From DASTYK01 sp964384585 (lineage in GTDB: Bacteria; Gemmatimonadota; Gemmatimonadetes; Longimicrobiales; RSA9), in assembly GCA_964384585.1 (NCBI GenBank), contig CAYLME010000061.1, forward strand, positions 1 to 19,015: DNA of 19,015 bases. The letters run 5' to 3'. Of this stretch, positions 7,738 to 14,479 are shown piece after piece. Position 1 is the stretch's first letter. Every line of letters starts with the position of its first letter. Made by a program: the position numbers and the translations under genes. The notes beneath the pieces are model-generated. The model did no database searches and was not told the DNA's origin. It saw only the letters and a list, made by a program, of their open reading frames with translations.

Positions 7738-7811
7738 CGGTGCTGCTGTCCCCCCGCGAGCGTGCCGGGTACCGACAGCGCCAGCAGCGAAACGACGAGC
7801 TTCATCAGCAT
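7734..7811 (-). CDS. Possible 25-residue leader-like peptide, coupled to the ferredoxin gene
   Basis: A short open frame begins at ATG 7811 (or ATG 7805) and ends with a TGA that overlaps the ferredoxin ATG in the ATGA form seen repeatedly in these operons. The peptide starts MLMKLVVSLLALSVPG and ends LAGGQQHR, so it is essentially one hydrophobic segment with the look of a signal peptide or a single-pass micro-protein. A purine-rich GAGAG lies just before the start. It may be a translational coupler, a small membrane subunit of the redox complex or the remnant of a secreted protein. Length alone means it could also be chance; the exact stop/start overlap and the hydrophobic core are the only support. 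Confidence 0.4.
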   Translation of the reverse strand: MLMKLVVSLLALSVPGTLAGGQQHR

Positions 7812-8236
7812 GGTCTCTCGCTCTTCATGTGAGTTTCACTTGTCCGGTGACGGCCCACGACGTCAGTCGTCACTTTCGAATGACGGCGAAGGGGGCTGGT
7901 TCCTGTACGCGCACGCGTCACCGTGGCGATGGGAAAACGTACGACAACGGGGTGATCGGATGCGGCAGCATACGGGCGGTCTCCGGTTGAGGTACCCGGG
8001 AATTCTGGCGGGTCGGGCGTGCGCGATGAATCCGGCAAACGACTGCTTCACCACGTCTGAGCGCGTATCCGACAAATGACGGAGGTGGATGTGGAGGGGA
8101 AACCGGCGGCGGCACGACTGCGGCAGGTGATCGCGCGAGACGTACGCGACAGCCCCTAAGCAGACGCGCGACCGGATACCGACTCCGGTCGCGCGTCCTT
8201 GCCGTTTGCGCGCAAGCACGCTCCGGGACCTGCGCC
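7812..8236. other. Intergenic region between the redox operon and the beta-barrel gene
   Basis: These 425 bases hold no convincing gene. They contain the hairpin terminator at 8163-8197. They must also contain the minus-strand promoter of the redox operon, but I could not pick a credible -10/-35 pair. A small 11-base inverted repeat (GTGA-GTT-TCAC, 7829-7839) lies just before the redox operon; its arms are too close together for a CRP-type site. Half-sites GGTGATCG occur near 7951 and 8127 without a partner arm. A plus-strand frame of 27 codons at 8076-8159 ends just before the hairpin; it is too short to support. Confidence 0.6.
8163..8197 (-). terminator. Strong hairpin terminator after the beta-barrel gene
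   Basis: A perfect 14-base-pair stem (GACGCGCGACCGGA paired with TCCGGTCGCGCGTC) closes a 7-base loop. It lies about 40 bases past the stop of the minus-strand beta-barrel gene. Read on the minus strand the stem is followed by TGCTTAG, and on the plus strand by CTTGCCGTTT, so the U-tract is poor in both directions. The best reading is a terminator for the barrel gene, possibly also blocking transcription from the other side. Confidence 0.7.
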
Positions 8237-8896
8237 TCAGCGCATGCCTCCATTCCGTCTGGCAAGCTGACCGCGGGGCGGGCCGAACTCAAAGCGCAGC
8301 CCGGCGGAGACTGCGACGTCATGCTGCAATTCCGAGTCGAATCCATTGATTTCGGGATCAAACATGGACATGTAGTCCCGGACCTCGAACCGCAGTCCGA
8401 CATTCGACGCCAGGTTGACGTCCATGCCGCCACCGACGTTCCACATGAAATCGGTCTCTGCGTCGGCACCTTCGAAGGAGTACGTCTTTGCGCCGGCGCC
8501 GACCACGAGGAATGGTACCACCCGATCCGAGAACTGGGTGGCGTGGTATGAGAAGTCCGCACCGTAGGCAAACAGGTCTGCGTCCTGGTCGGACGCTGCA
8601 CTGGTGCTGTACGTCAGCGGTGAGTAGAGCATGGACACGCCGACACCGAACCGCTCGCCGATGCGGGCGCCGACGTTTCCGCCGATCGTGAACGCGGGAT
8701 CCAGCTCCACCTCATCGAGTTGCAGGAGCACCCCGCTTTCGTCGGTGAGGAGGAAGGAAGCCGGCAGGTCGCTCGCAAACATCATGGCGCCTGCCCTGGC
8801 CCCGACCTCGAACCTGACCGGGGGTGCCTGTGCGCTGGCAGATGCTGCACTGATCGCGAACGCCCCTGCGAGTGTGAGAAGTGCTGCGTACCTCAT
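8237..8896 (-). CDS. Outer-membrane beta-barrel protein
   Basis: A 219-residue exported protein. I chose ATG 8896 because it opens a clear signal peptide (MRYAALLTLAGAFAISAASA, cleavage near ASAQA-PP) and is preceded by GGAG seven bases away; an upstream extension would put 25 polar residues before the signal. The mature part alternates polar and hydrophobic residues in strand-like blocks such as VRFEVGARAGAMMF, GNVGARIGERFGVGVSMLY, AYGADFSYHATQF, VPFLVVGAGAKTY and VGLRFEVRDYMSMF. The last strand is VAVSAGLRFEF, followed by a short basic tail. This matches an eight-stranded OmpA/OmpW-like barrel; the ligand, if any, is unknown. A CRP-like operator and a candidate -10 lie upstream, and a strong hairpin follows the stop. 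Confidence 0.85.
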   Translation of the reverse strand: MRYAALLTLAGAFAISAASASAQAPPVRFEVGARAGAMMFASDLPASFLLTDESGVLLQLDEVELDPAFTIGGNVGARIGERFGVGVSMLYSPLTYSTSAASDQDADLFAYGADFSYHATQFSDRVVPFLVVGAGAKTYSFEGADAETDFMWNVGGGMDVNLASNVGLRFEVRDYMSMFDPEINGFDSELQHDVAVSAGLRFEFGPPRGQLARRNGGMR

Positions 8897-8970
8897 GGTG
8901 ATGCTCCGATTTGATGACTTGCGCGCCGCGCCAACACCACGGCGGACGAGCCGTTCGCTCGTCACCCTCA

Positions 8971-8976
8971 TATTGC
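8971..8976 (-). promoter_or_regulatory. Candidate -10 element for the beta-barrel gene
   Basis: On the minus strand the sequence TGTGATGCAATATGAG contains CAATAT, a fair match to TATAAT. If it is used, transcription starts near 8964, which puts the centre of the upstream CRP-like operator at about -41.5, the class II activator position. No good -35 hexamer is visible, as expected for an activator-dependent promoter. The assignment rests on spacing only. Confidence 0.35.
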
Positions 8977-8997
8977 ATCACACGGAACGATTCGGCT

Positions 8998-9013
8998 GTG
9001 ATCGGTATCACGC
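8998..9013 (-). promoter_or_regulatory. CRP-like operator upstream of the beta-barrel gene
   Basis: The plus-strand sequence TGTGATCGGTATCACG fits TGTGA-N6-TCAC with one terminal mismatch. It lies 102 bases before the barrel gene start and just past the end of the Crp-family gene. The operator matches the DNA-contact residues of that regulator (R-E-x-x-x-R), and a similar site stands at the head of the efflux operon. Class II activation is plausible given the candidate -10. Confidence 0.7.
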
Positions 9014-9062
9014 GCCCGGCCTGCTGCGTGAGATGATTCAACGGAAGACATCAAGGCGCGAT

Positions 9063-9078
9063 CGGCGCGTGAGCGCCG
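9063..9078 (-). terminator. Weak hairpin after the Crp-family gene
   Basis: A perfect 6-base-pair stem (CGGCGC / GCGCCG) with a four-base loop lies 27 bases past the regulator stop. No U-tract follows on the minus strand, so it may be only a weak pause or processing structure at the end of the efflux operon. Confidence 0.25.
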
Positions 9079-9104
9079 CCGCGCATGTCAGGTGGGCAGA
9101 TTAT

Positions 9105-9840
9105 TCAGCGAGGTCGTTGCGGCGTTCGCATCAGATCGCCAGTACCGATCACCGCGGCGGCAATGCCCGCGATGTCGCGCAGTCGCGCAACTTCGCGTAG
9201 CCGGATGCGCGAACCCTGCTGATCGATCAGACCNNNNNNNNNNTGCAAGCGCGCGCGCAACGCTCTCGCGCGTCGTAGCAAGACCACGCGCCATCTCGTC
9301 CTGTGCCACTGGCAGGTCGAATTCGCCTCCGTCGTGCGCTGCACCCGCTGTTGCCGCCTCGTCCAGCAACGCAGCTGCAACGCGAGCCGGCACATCCTTG
9401 AGTGTTACTCGATCCACCAGGCGCACGAGCCGACGCAGGCGACGCCCCATATCCTGGATGACGGCATCCGCGATCTCGGGGTTCGTACGATAGAGCGCCT
9501 GGAACGCGTCGCGCGGAAGGAACAGGATCAGGCTGTCCTCGGCGGCACGTGCGGAGGCAGGATACGGACCGCCGTCGAGCAGCGGCAGCTCCGCGAGCGT
9601 GTGCGTCGGCACCTCGATATAGAGGATCTGCTCGCGACCGTCCGGCGTGGACCGGTACACCTTGATGCTCCCGTCCAGCACGATGAACAATCCACGACAC
9701 GGCTCGCCCTCGCGGAACAGTGTCGCGTTACGCGGCAGCTCGCGCGGAATCGTGCGCTTCGCGACTTCCGCCAGTGCCTCGGCGCTTAGGCTGTGGAACA
9801 GCGGCAGCCGCTTCAGAATGCTTGTGGCATCAATCGTCAT
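9105..9840 (-). CDS. Crp/Fnr-family transcriptional regulator (interrupted by an assembly gap)
   Basis: A cyclic-nucleotide-binding-like sensor domain (about 1-115), a dimer helix (120-145) and a winged helix-turn-helix. The recognition helix reads TTRESVAR (189-196); R191, E192 and R196 occupy the positions of R180, E181 and R185 of E. coli CRP. The sensor pocket has AELPLLDGGPYPASA where CRP has GELG and RSA: the glutamate is kept but the cAMP-phosphate arginine is not, so cAMP binding is doubtful. There is only one cysteine, so no Fnr-type iron-sulfur cluster. After residue 199 ten Ns interrupt the gene. The segment beyond, GLIDQQGSRIRLREVARLRD, is the expected family C-terminus but in a frame that ten bases do not join; the true stop is at 9105. 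Last gene of the efflux operon. Confidence 0.88.
9234..9243. other. Assembly gap (10 N)
   Basis: Ten undetermined bases lie within the winged-helix region of the Crp-family gene. By alignment with E. coli CRP (V-x-R-x-L-x, then five residues, then N/G-L-I), about 15 bases are expected here, so the gap length is probably wrong by five and creates an artificial frameshift. Confidence 0.9.
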
Positions 9841-9924
9841 GGTCTCGTTTCCATCCGCAGTGTTTCATGCGCCGACCTCGCCCGAAAGCCGCTGCCGCCG
9901 GCGAATCCGACGTGGCCGGATACC

Positions 9925-10332
9925 TCAGGCCGTTCCAATGCGGGACGCCGGTGTCACGCGGCCGAGCATCAGGTAGATGCTACCCCACAGAATCGTGCGG
10001 AGCGTCATCGCGACGATGCTGTCACCTGCGATCCCTGCGCCGCCAGATGCGCTGATGACGAGGGTCGTCCACACTCCCGCGTTCAGCAGCGCAATGACCG
10101 CCGCGGCTCGACGGCCGGCAAGGGCATCGCGCCGGATGAGAAAGAATGCGACAGCAATGCTGACCACACCCATGATGACATTGAAGCCGAGCAGAGGCAG
10201 CAGCACCGCATGATCCGGCGTGCGCCAGCCGAGCAGGACCTGCCCGCCCGCAATGATGGAGAGCAGGCCCGAGACGGCGGCGAGAATCACGGCGACACGC
10301 TGCCATCGACTGGTGGGACACTGGTGTGACAT
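9925..10332 (-). CDS. Small four-helix membrane protein of the efflux operon
   Basis: A 135-residue integral membrane protein with hydrophobic stretches at about 12-33, 43-65, 74-94 and 105-124. I do not recognise a named family; the pattern resembles many small bacterial proteins with no known function. The ATG at 10332 has a strong GGGAGG five bases upstream and starts 20 bases after the last permease, which supports this start over longer in-frame extensions that would run back into the permease gene. It precedes the Crp-family regulator by 84 bases. It may modulate the exporter or report membrane state to the regulator, but that is only suggested by position. Confidence 0.82.
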   Translation of the reverse strand: MSHQCPTSRWQRVAVILAAVSGLLSIIAGGQVLLGWRTPDHAVLLPLLGFNVIMGVVSIAVAFFLIRRDALAGRRAAAVIALLNAGVWTTLVISASGGAGIAGDSIVAMTLRTILWGSIYLMLGRVTPASRIGTA

Positions 10333-10352
10333 ACGACCTCCCTGTCTGAGAA

Positions 10353-11477
10353 TCAATTCTCGCGTGCCCGGAACCGGGCCGCAGAGAACCAGAGTACGCC
10401 AACGCCCATGGCGAGCAACGTCATGTACTGCGACCACAGCGAACCAGGGCCGACACCCTTCAGGAAGACGCCACGCACGACTTCGAGGTAATGGCGCATC
10501 GGATTCAGGAATGTCAGCCACTGGAAGCTCTCGGGCATGCTGCTGATCGGGAACATGAAACCGGACAGCAGGATCGCCGGCATGTAGACGAGGAAGCTCA
10601 CCATGAACGCTTCCTGCTGTGTCGATGCGAGCGTCGAGATCAGCAGGCCGATGCCGAGTGTGGCCACCAGGTAAAGCACACTCGCGAGCAGCAGCAACGG
10701 TACGCTGCCTGCGAAGGGGATGCGGAACCAGAGCACGGCGACGGCGGTGACCACGACCATGTCGATCAGGCCGATGATGCCGAAGGGAATGGTCTTGCCG
10801 GCAATCAGCTCACCGGGTGTCAGCGGGCTCACGCGCAACTGCTCCAGCGTGCCGATCTCCCGCTCGCGCACGATGGCAAGCGAGGTGAGCAGGAGGGCGA
10901 CCAGCATCAGGATCGCACCGATCACTGCCGGCACGTTGTAGTCACGGCTCGCCAGGTCCGGATTGAACCACGCACGCTCGCGCAGGTCCAGCAGCGGCGT
11001 CTGCGTCATGGCCCTGGACTCATCCGCATATGCGCTCACGATCCGCTGTGCGTACGCGCCCGCAACAGACGCCGTGTTGGAGTTCGTTCCATCGAGCAGC
11101 ACCTGGAGCGTCGCTCCCTCAGGGTCATGCATCGCCCTGGTGAACCCGCGCGGAATCTCGAGCCCGACCACCGCTTCGCCGCGATCGAGCGCACGCACCA
11201 TGTCGGCGGGACGATCCGTCATTTCGATGATGCGGAAGTATCCCGAGGCCGTGAACGCATCGATCAGTGCGCGCGACGCCTGGGTCCTGTCGTGATCGAC
11301 AACGACCATGGGCGTGTCAAACACGTCCGTCGACACCGCGTATCCGAAGAGCATCAACTGGATGACGGGTGTGAGGAAGATTACACGATTGAGGCGCCGG
11401 TCGCGCAGAATCTGCTTGAACTCCTTGATTACGACCTGCCGGACGCGCTCGATCGTTGCACCGGACGGCCACCTCAT
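10353..11477 (-). CDS. ybhR: ABC-2 type transporter permease, YbhR-like
   Basis: A 374-residue membrane subunit. The N-terminus carries the ABC-2 pattern of a cytoplasmic helix (VRQVVIKEFKQILRDRR), a first transmembrane helix (about 31-48), a large extracytoplasmic domain (about 50-170) and five further helices to the C-terminus. LAIVREREIGTLEQLRVSPL is the conserved coupling region and MRHYLEVVRGVFLKGVG the C-terminal family signature. The ATG at 11477 overlaps the stop of the first permease by four bases and has AAAGGAG upstream. With the other permease it should form the heterodimeric channel of a tripartite exporter related to E. coli YbhFSR, a drug/cation efflux system. The substrate here is unknown. 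Confidence 0.92.
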   Translation of the reverse strand: MRWPSGATIERVRQVVIKEFKQILRDRRLNRVIFLTPVIQLMLFGYAVSTDVFDTPMVVVDHDRTQASRALIDAFTASGYFRIIEMTDRPADMVRALDRGEAVVGLEIPRGFTRAMHDPEGATLQVLLDGTNSNTASVAGAYAQRIVSAYADESRAMTQTPLLDLRERAWFNPDLASRDYNVPAVIGAILMLVALLLTSLAIVREREIGTLEQLRVSPLTPGELIAGKTIPFGIIGLIDMVVVTAVAVLWFRIPFAGSVPLLLLASVLYLVATLGIGLLISTLASTQQEAFMVSFLVYMPAILLSGFMFPISSMPESFQWLTFLNPMRHYLEVVRGVFLKGVGPGSLWSQYMTLLAMGVGVLWFSAARFRAREN

Positions 11478-12592
11478 GCGATCTCCTTTCTGAACGCGCG
11501 TACCGAGAGCAGCAATCCCACCGTCGCAAAGGCAATCATCAGGAGCGCCTGCACATGCAACTCACTGACGCCGACGCCTTTCAGGAAGACGCCGCGCGTC
11601 ACGACGACGAAGTAGCGGGCGGGGATGAGGTAGGTGACGGCCTGCAGCCCGCGAGGCATCACATCCAGCGAGTACATGAACCCGGACAGCAGGAATGCGG
11701 GCAGGAAGGTCGCGACCATCGCGACCTGCGTCGCCAGGAGTTGCGAACGGGTTACGGCAGAGATGAACATGCCCAGACCGAGCGCTCCCACGAGAAACAA
11801 TGTGGACGCCATCATCAGCAGCAGTACGTTGCCGCGGAACGGCACGTCGAACAGCCACACGCCGAGCAGCGAGGCGATCACGACATCGAGCAGCCCGATG
11901 GCGAGGTAGGGCAACAGCTTGCCAAGCACCACTTCGACGCGGTGGACCGGAGTCGACACAAGCTGCTCCATCGTGCCGCGCTCCCATTCCCGCGCGATGG
12001 TGAGCGAGGTAAGCATGGCCGCGATGATCATCATGATGACGGCGACCAGGCCGGGCACGATCATATTTCGGCTGATCAGTTCCTCATTGTACCAGACGCG
12101 TGTCTCGAGTCCGATTTCGGGCGACGACATACCCTGCTTCGCCCGCAGCGCGTCACGGCCGTAGGCCTGTACGACAGCGCGCGTGTAGTCGAGAATGATC
12201 GTCGCGGTGTTCGCATCGCTGCCATCGACGATCGCCTGGAGCCGGGCCGGCGTGCCGCCGCCGAAGTCTGCGGAGAAATCGGGGGGAATCACGAGCGCCA
12301 TCTGTGCGGTGCCGCGGTCTATCGCCCGGTCGATCTCGCGGGTTGCGGCCACGTGCTCGAGCGTGAAGTAGCCCGACGCGCGGAACGCATCCACCAGCTC
12401 GCGACTGCGGCGTGACCCGTCCTGGTCGAGCACGACCGTACGGATGTCGTTCACGTCCCAGCTGATGCCGTAGGCGAAGATTATGACGAGAAGTGCGGGC
12501 AGCACGAAGGCGAGTGTCAGGCTGCGCGTGTCTCGCCGCAACTGCAGGATCTCCTTGCGCGCCATGGCACGCAGCCGCGTGAGCCGGAGCAT
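11474..12592 (-). CDS. ybhS: ABC-2 type transporter permease, YbhS-like
   Basis: A 372-residue paralogue of the following permease with the same layout: cytoplasmic entry helix (RAMARKEILQLRRDTRS), first transmembrane helix near residues 24-42, extracytoplasmic domain (about 45-175), then five helices. LTIAREWERGTMEQLVSTPV is the coupling region, and PARYFVVVTRGVFLKGVGV closes the family signature. ATG 12592 follows the second ATPase stop by four bases and is preceded by GAGGA. Two distinct permeases suggest a heterodimer, in keeping with two non-identical ATPases in the same operon. The assignment to the YbhS/YbhR group is firm; which of the two is the true YbhS equivalent is inferred from gene order. 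Confidence 0.92.
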   Translation of the reverse strand: MLRLTRLRAMARKEILQLRRDTRSLTLAFVLPALLVIIFAYGISWDVNDIRTVVLDQDGSRRSRELVDAFRASGYFTLEHVAATREIDRAIDRGTAQMALVIPPDFSADFGGGTPARLQAIVDGSDANTATIILDYTRAVVQAYGRDALRAKQGMSSPEIGLETRVWYNEELISRNMIVPGLVAVIMMIIAAMLTSLTIAREWERGTMEQLVSTPVHRVEVVLGKLLPYLAIGLLDVVIASLLGVWLFDVPFRGNVLLLMMASTLFLVGALGLGMFISAVTRSQLLATQVAMVATFLPAFLLSGFMYSLDVMPRGLQAVTYLIPARYFVVVTRGVFLKGVGVSELHVQALLMIAFATVGLLLSVRAFRKEIA

Positions 12593-12596
12593 GCGC

Positions 12597-13547
12597 TCAG
12601 TCCTCCGGCGCGCCGCCGGCGCCCCGGACCCGCGCGACGAACACGTCCTCGAGCGAGGGAAGCACGTCCCGGACGTCGTTCACCACATGCCCGCTGGCGA
12701 CTAGTGTCGCCGGCAGATCCGTCCGCATCCGGTCGGCGTCCTGCACCGTGACGTGTACCGTCCTCCCGAACATCGCCGCCTCGAGCACGCCGGGCGTATG
12801 TTTCAATGCCTCCACGACCTTCGGGGCGTCCTCGACGGTGAGTTCCAGGATTGGCTCCGCCATGCCGCGGCGAAGCGCTTTCGGAGTATCGAGCGCAATC
12901 AGGCTGCCCCGGTTCATCAGCGAGAGCCGGTGACAGTACTCCGCTTCCTCCATGTAGTGCGTGCTCACGAACACGGTAGTGCCGCCGGCCGCGAGCATGT
13001 CGATCAGCTCCCAGAAGCGGCGCCGTGCGATCGGGTCGACGCCCGACGTCGGCTCATCGAGGAAAAGGACCGGCGGCTCGTGCAGCACGGCGCAGCCAAG
13101 CGCAAGGCGCTGCTTCCAACCGAGCGGTAACTCCAGCGTCAGCCGCCTGCGATGCTCGCTGAGGCCGGCCATCTCCAGCACCCAGTCGCGTCGCTCCGCA
13201 CGCTTCTCTTTCGGAACGTTGTAGAGACCCGCGAAGAAGTTGATGTTCTCTTCGACCGTGAGGTCGCCATAGAGCGAGAAGAGTTGCGACATGTAACCGA
13301 TCTTGCGACGGATCGCCGCGCGCTCGTTGTAGACGTCGAGCCCGACGACACGCCCGACGCCCTCGGTCGGCGAGACCAGGCCGGTCAGCATCTTGATCGT
13401 CGTCGTCTTGCCGGCGCCGTTGGGTCCGAGAAAGCCGAAGATCTCACCCCGCGCGACTGTGAAGCTGACCCGGTCTACGGCGGTGAACGCACCGAAACGC
13501 TTGGTCAGGCCTTCCACGACGACAGTCGGCTCGAAATGCTCGTTCAT
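12597..13547 (-). CDS. ABC transporter ATPase equivalent to the second half of YbhF
   Basis: A 316-residue nucleotide-binding subunit. Walker A is GPNGAGKTT (41-49), the Q-loop glutamine is in YMSQLFSLYG (Gln88), Walker B is LFLDEPTSGVD (161-171) with Glu165, and the H-loop is STHYMEEAEYC with His197. The signature motif is not LSGGQ but LPLGWKQ (140-146); the same degenerate form (ELPLGFKQ) is remembered from the C-terminal half of E. coli YbhF. About 80 residues follow the ATPase core, including LPSLEDVFVARVRG, the usual end of this subgroup. ATG 13547 overlaps the first ATPase stop by four bases, with GGAGG upstream. It should pair with the first ATPase to drive the two permeases. Confidence 0.93.
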   Translation of the reverse strand: MNEHFEPTVVVEGLTKRFGAFTAVDRVSFTVARGEIFGFLGPNGAGKTTTIKMLTGLVSPTEGVGRVVGLDVYNERAAIRRKIGYMSQLFSLYGDLTVEENINFFAGLYNVPKEKRAERRDWVLEMAGLSEHRRRLTLELPLGWKQRLALGCAVLHEPPVLFLDEPTSGVDPIARRRFWELIDMLAAGGTTVFVSTHYMEEAEYCHRLSLMNRGSLIALDTPKALRRGMAEPILELTVEDAPKVVEALKHTPGVLEAAMFGRTVHVTVQDADRMRTDLPATLVASGHVVNDVRDVLPSLEDVFVARVRGAGGAPED

Positions 13548-14479
13548 GCTGCCTCCGCCATGGCAATGCGCTCGATGAAGACATCTTCGAGCGTCGGTCG
13601 GATCGCCTCGGCAGAGCGAACCTCGTGGCCCGCGCTTCGCAGAAACGCGACGAGCGGCTCGCGCGCCGTATCCGACCTGGCTACCGTGACGTGCAGCCGA
13701 TCGCCGAACGCGGTGGTTCGCCACACGTCCGGGTGAGCGCGGAGCAGTTGCGCCGCATCCCTGAGCCTGTCCACCTCGAGCGAGAGGAGTTCGCCGTCGA
13801 GCTGCGCCAGCAGGGCGAGCGGAGTGTCGATCGCGAGTGCACGGCCCTGGTTCATCAGCATGAGGCGATCGAAGCGTTCGGCCTCGTCCATGTAGGCCGT
13901 GCTGACGATCACCGTCACGCCTTCCGCCACCATCTCGTGAACGATCAGCCACAGATCACGACGGGAGATCGGATCGACGCCGAAGGTGGGCTCGTCCAGC
14001 AGCAGGATCTCCGGCTGATGGATCAGCGCGCACGAGAGTCCCAGCTTCTGTTTCATCCCGCCCGAGAGATTGCCCGTCAGGCGATCCTCGAATTCATGCA
14101 GGTTGGAGAACGCATAGAGGCGCTCGAGCCGTGCTGCACGCTCGCGCATCGGTACTTCGTAGAGATCCGCGTAGAACTCGATGTTCTCGCGAACGGTCAG
14201 GTCCGTGTACAGTCCGAAGCGCTGCGACATGTACGCGATGTGTGGCTTCACGGCCTCGGGATCCGCCGCCACACTGATCCCCTCCAGCAGCGCATCGCCG
14301 TGCGTCGGTCGCAGCACGCCGGCCAGCATGCGGAGCGTGGTCGTCTTGCCCGCACCATCAGGCCCGACGAGCCCGAACAGCTCCCCGTGCTGGACGTCGA
14401 AACTCAGTTCACTGACCGCCGCCACGTCGCCGAACACGCGACCGAGTTGCCGGACACGAACTACTGGCTCATTCGTCAC
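13544..14479 (-). CDS. ABC transporter ATPase equivalent to the first half of YbhF
   Basis: A 311-residue nucleotide-binding subunit. Walker A is GPDGAGKTT (39-47), the Q-loop is YMSQRFGLY (Gln86), the signature LSGGMKQKLGL is intact (138-148), and Walker B is ILLLDEPTFGVD with Glu163. The switch (H-loop) histidine is replaced: STAYMDEAERF has Ala195. The N-terminal half of E. coli YbhF shares GPDGAGKTT and also lacks this histidine. The start is GTG 14479, preceded by GGAGG and overlapping the HlyD end by 11 bases. It is expected to form an asymmetric dimer with the next ATPase and to energise export through the TolC/HlyD conduit. In E. coli both halves are one polypeptide; here they are two genes. 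Confidence 0.93.
   Translation of the reverse strand: MTNEPVVRVRQLGRVFGDVAAVSELSFDVQHGELFGLVGPDGAGKTTTLRMLAGVLRPTHGDALLEGISVAADPEAVKPHIAYMSQRFGLYTDLTVRENIEFYADLYEVPMRERAARLERLYAFSNLHEFEDRLTGNLSGGMKQKLGLSCALIHQPEILLLDEPTFGVDPISRRDLWLIVHEMVAEGVTVIVSTAYMDEAERFDRLMLMNQGRALAIDTPLALLAQLDGELLSLEVDRLRDAAQLLRAHPDVWRTTAFGDRLHVTVARSDTAREPLVAFLRSAGHEVRSAEAIRPTLEDVFIERIAMAEAA

Noticed and set aside
7829..7839. Small inverted repeat GTGA-GTT-TCAC as a CRP-type site
   Set aside because: The arms are separated by three bases instead of six and the repeat lies about 20 bases from the first ATG, too close for an activator site.
6077..7990. Plus-strand open frame of 637 codons opposite the redox genes
   Set aside because: It runs antisense across the oxidoreductase and the ferredoxin, which both have intact motifs; composition is typical of a shadow frame.
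8076..8159. 27-codon plus-strand frame before the strong hairpin
   Set aside because: No ribosome site, no recognisable features and the hairpin is better explained as the terminator of the barrel gene.
9088..9104. Longer C-terminus of the Crp-family protein ending at 9088
   Set aside because: This frame arises only if the 10-N gap is taken at face value; the family-typical C-terminus is in the frame that stops at 9105.
10348..10361. Inverted repeat GAGAAT-CA-ATTCTC at the last permease stop
   Set aside because: Short and overlapping the stop codon with the next gene's ribosome site close by; too little to call an operator or terminator.
11456..12415. Plus-strand open frame opposite the first permease
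   Set aside because: Antisense to a clear ABC-2 permease; the translation is dominated by His, Arg, Asp and Gln without a fold signature.
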